From positions 698,501-762,500 of the forward strand of contig JAVGVS010000056.1 of NCBI GenBank assembly GCA_032718565.1: DNA of 64,000 nt, in the 5' to 3' direction. Shown here piece by piece: positions 59,893-64,000 of this stretch; positions within the stretch are counted from its first letter, which is position 1, and every line of letters begins with the position of its first letter. Under the pieces are notes generated by a model. It was given only the letters and a program-made list of their open reading frames with translations. It did no database searches and was not told the DNA's origin. The stretch comes from Distichodus sexfasciatus. Taxonomy: Eukaryota; Chordata; Actinopteri; Characiformes; Distichodontidae. The position numbers and the translations under genes were made by a program.

Positions 59893-59975
59893 ACATGAGC
59901 CATGAAAACACCTGGATTGGTCTCAATGACAGAACTGTGGAGGAGGATTTCCAGTGGACCGATAACATGGATCTG
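59893..59975 (+). CDS. ncan: Neurocan C-type lectin domain, exon 2 of 3
   Basis: The 83-bp exon joins to the phase-1 A of the previous exon to give Asn, then MSHENTWIGLNDRTVEEDF and QWTDNMDL. WIGLND is the hallmark WIGL core of C-type lectin folds. HENTWIGLND and DFQWTDN match neurocan more closely than versican or aggrecan as I recall them. 83 bp and phases 1-0 are the conserved second CLD exon. Acceptor CAG at 59890-59892; donor GTGAGG at 59976. Confidence 0.96.
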
Positions 59976-60070
59976 GTGAGGAAGACATGATCAGCTGAGA
60001 GATTAAATAAATATATAAATATATAAGAAGATAAAATAACGTATTTATGAAACATTGCACACACATTCAC

Positions 60071-60072
<2 letters not shown>

Positions 60073-60120
<48 letters not shown>

Positions 60121-60135
60121 TGTGTGTGTGTGTGT

Positions 60136-60155
<20 letters not shown>
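60073..60155 (+). repeat. (TATC)n (TG)n (TACA)n compound microsatellite
   Basis: About 12 TATC units, then TG, then CATA units. Confidence 0.97.
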
Positions 60156-60167
<12 letters not shown>

Positions 60168-60564
60168 AGAGTCTTTATTTTGTATATAAAATAAAGGCTA
60201 AATAAAATACACTAAAATGTGCTATAATTAAGAGACTGGGAAATTAATCAAAAATTAATCAAAACTGACTTTCAGAACTCAAAATTGATGTGATCTTGAC
60301 CTTTTCAGCAATTATTAAATTTTAAAATCTGCTATTTAAATCATGTAAAACTATTTATTGATTTATTTATTTATTGAAAAACAAAATGTTTTTTCTTACA
60401 CATGTGTATATACACACACACACATATGGTAACAGATTAATAATGATATTGGATGACATTATGGTAGAGAATTTTAGAAATTAGATAATGAAGTTATGAA
60501 ACTCAGATGAAAGAAATCTTACAATAAACTAAAAACCTAAAGAGTAAAAATGATATACAGTATG

Positions 60565-60574
60565 NNNNNNNNNN
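60565..60574. other. Assembly gap (10 N)
   Basis: Ten Ns inside AT/CA simple sequence. True length is unknown, so the intron length is approximate. Confidence 0.99.
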
Positions 60575-61503
60575 ATATATATATACACACACATACAATA
60601 TAAGTGTACTTTTTAATATCCAACATTAACATAATTGCAATATTGGACATTCCAGTACAGAAATGAGCTGATCCTGAGTATTGTAGAATTTGAGATCTCG
60701 TGCATTTTACTGCTCCAAAATAACGTTTGGATGCTTGTTCTAAAGGTTTGGCATTGACATTTACTACAGTTCCATCAGTAATTCATCTACATTTACTTGT
60801 CATAGTGTTTGTTCTAGTCTTAGGCTTAAAGACACAATTGTTTGCAATTCCTCATTATCAGTACATGATAAACCTCTTTGCAGATTGTGGAGCCCACTTC
60901 TAGATATTTGTAACTAATTTCAAGTTACTGCCTTTTCAAACTATCAGCTGAATTGCTTCCAAAAAGTTAAACTGACAATGGCAATGACGATAAAAGTCAA
61001 ACAAGCAAATGAAGTGTAATCTTGTCCTAATTGCCTATATTCACTTGCTTGCCTGTAATCAGAAATAGTGCAATGAAAGTCAGAAAGTTCCACAACAAAC
61101 ACTTAATTTAAAAGATGTTGGAAACTTTTGAGACGGTCGCCTCTGGCACAAGACTCCACAGCTGAGATGCCTGACAGAAAAATATGGGGTATAATGGCCC
61201 TTTTTCCCTGTCCTTGTGCTGTTTAATTGCTTCTTAGCAGAACAAAGGATTGCAGATCCCAGAGACTGCAGCATTTTCTCTTATGGATTAACCCCCTGAA
61301 AAAAAAGAAGTGTACACTTTCGCAACTTTCTCAAGCTATTAAAACAAAACTTTTACCTCTGTGTTTACATTTGGGATCTAAAAGCAATTTCGTGTATCTA
61401 GAAGTGAATTCATAATGCATTGGATACGTGGCCGATGTGGCAAACAGGCGACAAAGCCACGGGATTGGGTTTGGGGTTTGAAATATCTGCCTCTTTCCTG
61501 CAG

Positions 61504-61648
61504 CAATATGAGAACTGGAGAGAGAATCAGCCGGATAATTTCTTCGCGGGCGGAGAGGACTGCGTGGTGATGATCGCCCACGAGAATGGCAAATGGAACG
61601 ACGTGCCCTGCAACTACAACCTGCCCTACATCTGCAAGAAAGGCACAG
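61504..61648 (+). CDS. ncan: Neurocan C-type lectin domain, exon 3 of 3
   Basis: The 145-bp exon (phase 0-1) begins QYENWRENQPDNFF, has the QPD motif, then AGGEDCVVMIAHENGKW, the WND calcium-site motif, and PCNYNLPYICKKGT. The EDC and the PC/IC cysteines close the domain's disulfides. The run from NWRENQPDNFFAGGEDC to NYNLPY is the strongest neurocan evidence in the window. The donor is GTGTGT at 61649; a better-looking GTGAGT sits 4 nt further on. The next exon should encode the sushi/CCP module; I did not find it before 64000, so it lies downstream. Confidence 0.97.
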
Positions 61649-61754
61649 GTGTGTGAGTGTGTGCGTGTGAGAGAGTGAGAGAGCAAGAGCAACGTTGATG
61701 CAGCCCAGCTTACTTTTGCTTATCCATAACTGTGATGTCATGTGTAGGTGTCGT

Positions 61755-62492
61755 CTAGGGATGTAAAGCACAGGGTTCATCACAATATGGTATTATATTG
61801 GTTCAGTGGTCAACGATTTGATGTCTGCTGGTATCACAACGTCTGCTATGATCCGATTTTGATTCAGTTTAGTTCCGAACTCAGCGATCAACATGAGACA
61901 ATATCTTGTGCTGCTTTAACACATCCATATGTCAAATCATGGAAAGCAACTAAAATATCTCACATTTTTATTCCAACGATACATTTAAATGAGAAACAAT
62001 CTTCTCTTTTAATTAAAATAGACCTCCTGTTCAATATAAAGTGCCTTGCTTGCTTGCTTGGTGATGATATGATTAGAATACGATCAGCGTTTTCATTTTG
62101 AACCAAAGCTGAGGCCTCATTTATCATCGAATTGATGTATCATATGGGGCGGCAAAGTAGTGCAGTGGTTAGCGCTGCCGCCTCACCGAGAGAAGGTCCT
62201 GGGTTCGATCCCCTGGTCAGCTGTAGGGCCTCTCTGTGTGTAGTCTGCATGCTCTCCCCGTGTTTGCGTGGGTTTCCGCTGGGGGCAGCGGGTTTCCTCC
62301 CACAGTCCAAAAAGCATGCAGTATGGGTTAATTGGCGACTCTAAATTGGCCCCGTAAGGTGTGGTTGTGCCCTCCGGTGTGTTGGCGCCTTGCAGCCACA
62401 GTTTGCAGGATAGGCTCCGGTCCCCGCGACCCCGACAGGGATTAAGCGGTTCAGATAATGAATGCATATTGAGGAATTGTTACACCCCTAAA
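61755..62492. mobile_element. DNA transposon remnant split by SINE-A
   Basis: Ends TAGGGATGTAAAGCAC and 'aattgttacacccctaa' are an imperfect inverted pair (TAGGGRTGTAA type). The interior has 'gagacaatatcttgtgctgc', also seen as 'gagacaatatcaagtgctga' at 10545-10565. SINE-A at 62146-62465 sits inside near the right end. Confidence 0.65.
62146..62465 (+). repeat. SINE-A nested in a DNA transposon
   Basis: Head 'ggggcggcaaagtagtgcag', A-box 'tggttagcgctgccgcctca', B box 'ggttcgatccc', body and tail 'ggttcagataatgaatgc'. Some body segments are shortened. Confidence 0.9.
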
Positions 62493-63197
62493 ATACCATG
62501 AACGACAACATACACAGCGCAGAAAGGAAAAACGTGGAGGAAATGTTTAAACTCAGGGTTTAGAAGTTTAATTAATATCCAGTTAGAAGTGTTGTTGAAG
62601 AATGGATCATAATGTTCTTTTTTAAGTTCTACTTAATAATGAATTGCCAGAAAAATCTAAGATGATTATTAGAGTGGGGAAACTGCCGTCAGTTTATCTT
62701 TATAATGTATTAGCTGTAATATTGTGATGATTGTAAGAGTGATTTCAGGTCATGTTGAAGATGAGGTGGTGGAGCTGTGTGTTTGTGTGTTGAGAGTATG
62801 TTTAGGAAGCCGATGGGTCAGATTAATATTTTTACATGCCTTCCATGGTCCATAGTTCAGTCCACAGCACTTGACTACAGGGACAACCAATCCCGAAAGC
62901 GGCACACACACACCTAGTAAAGTAAACAAGAAACCCATCGATTTGCTGGTTATCTAAAATTGAAAATAGCGTGTTCACTCCAGAACAACATGATTTTTTG
63001 GTCCTGTTTTCCATTAAGCTCATGCCAACTTTTATTTTCATTCTGATGGCTATCTAGATCTATGTTTTATTCCCCTGCCATCATTCATCACGGCAGCTCA
63101 TATTGACACGTGACCTGCAGGTAAAAGCTAATTTAAAGAGAAAGCTGGAAAGAACATGAGACTTCGCCAAACACTCACCCGCAGTAAATACAAAGCC

Positions 63198-63715
63198 ACA
63201 AGAGTGTTGTCATTTAATATTAATCTTATCTCTATAACTGACCTGCACAAAGTATCATGCACAAAATATCAATTATGTCCTATATCTGCCTCGTCTTGTC
63301 TCATCAATAACTGGTTATAGTGTTGCTGAAGAACTGTGTGAAGAATGGGTCTCTTAAATTTGTTCTTTAAACACTTCAATAATACACTAGTAACAGTAAA
63401 ATTATAATAGTATAATCATTAACTGTGCAGTTGAAGAAACCTCAATAAGCTTATGGTTTACGCAGACACAAGCCATAACGTTTGTGTAAACGCAGTGGGG
63501 AACGTCATAATCTTGGTGAAAGCTGGTTAATTGGGTTTAAAGACAAATGTCATCTTAAGAACTGAAGTTGAACCTTTAAATGGTGATTTATATAACAACA
63601 AACAAGTCCGCGAGAGTCTCGTCACTTAATATTAACGTCATCTCCATAAGAAATTTCATGCACGAAATATCAATCATATCCTATATCTTCCTCATCATAT
63701 CACTTCATCATCAGC
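63198..63715 (+). repeat. Diverged local duplication, period ~401 bp
   Basis: About 63198-63310 and 63610-63715 share 'agagt.t.gtca.ttaatattaa', 'catgcac.aaatatcaat.at' and 'tcctatatct.cctc'. Non-coding, element class unknown. Confidence 0.75.
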
Positions 63716-64000
63716 CAGTCTGCCTTGAAGTGGTTGAAAAGAGCGATCTCGGCTTCTGCCCCGTCGCATCTGTCGCGTCTCTTCAGATAGAAGTCAGTCT
63801 GGACAGAAATAAAGATGTGATGGAGGCTTTTCAGGAGGGCAGTTTTTAAAAGCCTCATTACTTCATGAAGTATCAAATCATTACATCACAAAGTAGCTTA
63901 TGATCCTCCTCTTCCAATATGAAATATACTTTTATTATTTTATTTATTTATTATGCATTATAGTATATTATAGATTAATTAGGGAATATATATTATATTA

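Larger units (their letters stand above)
59976..61503 (+). other. ncan: Intron within lectin domain (1528 bp)
   Basis: GTGAGG donor to a strong CTTTCCTGCAG acceptor ending at 61503. It holds the tetranucleotide repeat at 60073 and the N gap at 60565. Otherwise AT-rich with nothing recognised. Confidence 0.9.
61649..64000 (+). other. ncan: Start of the intron before the sushi exon
   Basis: The CCP signature (TVxCGxPP start, W and four Cys) was not found in any plus-strand frame. Content is a DNA transposon with nested SINE-A (61755-62492) and a local duplication (63198-63715). 62500-63190 shows nothing recognisable. Confidence 0.75.

Noticed and set aside
61331..61783. 150-codon antisense frame over the last lectin exon
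   Set aside because: It is the shadow of the real coding exon 61504-61648 plus flanking CA repeat.
63580..63849. Frame near the 3' end considered as the sushi exon
   Set aside because: Cysteine number and spacing do not fit a CCP module, and the CGxPP start and conserved Trp are missing.
1..64000. CRISPR arrays, operons, phage or plasmid features
   Set aside because: None seen; repeats here are eukaryotic SINEs, transposons and microsatellites.

Overview
This window is vertebrate, almost certainly teleost fish, genomic DNA. It has short exons separated by large introns with consensus GT/AG splice sites. Fish-type tRNA-derived SINEs, Tc1/mariner copies, hAT-like and other short inverted-repeat elements, and many microsatellites are dense throughout. 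There are no bacterial-style operons. A run of 10 Ns at 60565-60574 marks an assembly gap. The species cannot be named from the sequence.

The only protein-coding gene I can support is the 3' half of a lectican (hyalectan) proteoglycan core-protein gene on the + strand, best matched to neurocan (ncan; teleost a/b paralog not resolved). Five exons are readable: EGF-like 1 (4144/4150-4263), calcium-binding EGF-like 2 (37203-37316), and the three exons of the C-type lectin domain (58941-59099, 59893-59975, 61504-61648). The phases chain perfectly (1-1, 1-1, 1-1, 1-0, 0-1), and the lectin exon lengths of 159, 83 and 145 bp add up to 129 codons. The N-terminal Ig/link modules and the chondroitin-sulfate region must lie upstream of the window. 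The sushi/CCP exon and the 3' end must lie downstream.

Layout: 1-4143 is intron upstream of EGF1. 4264-37202 is a 32.9-kb intron and 37317-58940 a 21.6-kb intron, both full of repeats. 59100-59892 and 59976-61503 are short introns inside the lectin domain. 61649-64000 is the start of the next intron. The introns hold two tRNA-like SINE families (called SINE-A and SINE-B here), one copy of a third SINE, and a ~610-640 bp inverted-repeat element (called MITE-1 here) in six copies. They also hold three decayed Tc1-like copies, several nested hAT-like elements, a decayed LINE reverse-transcriptase motif in duplicate, local tandem duplications, and a ~950 bp CT-rich tract. Several non-repetitive stretches look like possible conserved non-coding elements, but that is inference only.

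I found no new gene system. The most interesting points are the MITE-1 family with its constant ATTT flanks, a tandem splice acceptor at EGF1 with a SINE ending about 33 bp upstream, inverted repeat pairs flanking the frame-neutral EGF2 exon, and the duplicated RT relic. All other long frames look like shadows of simple repeats or chance openings.
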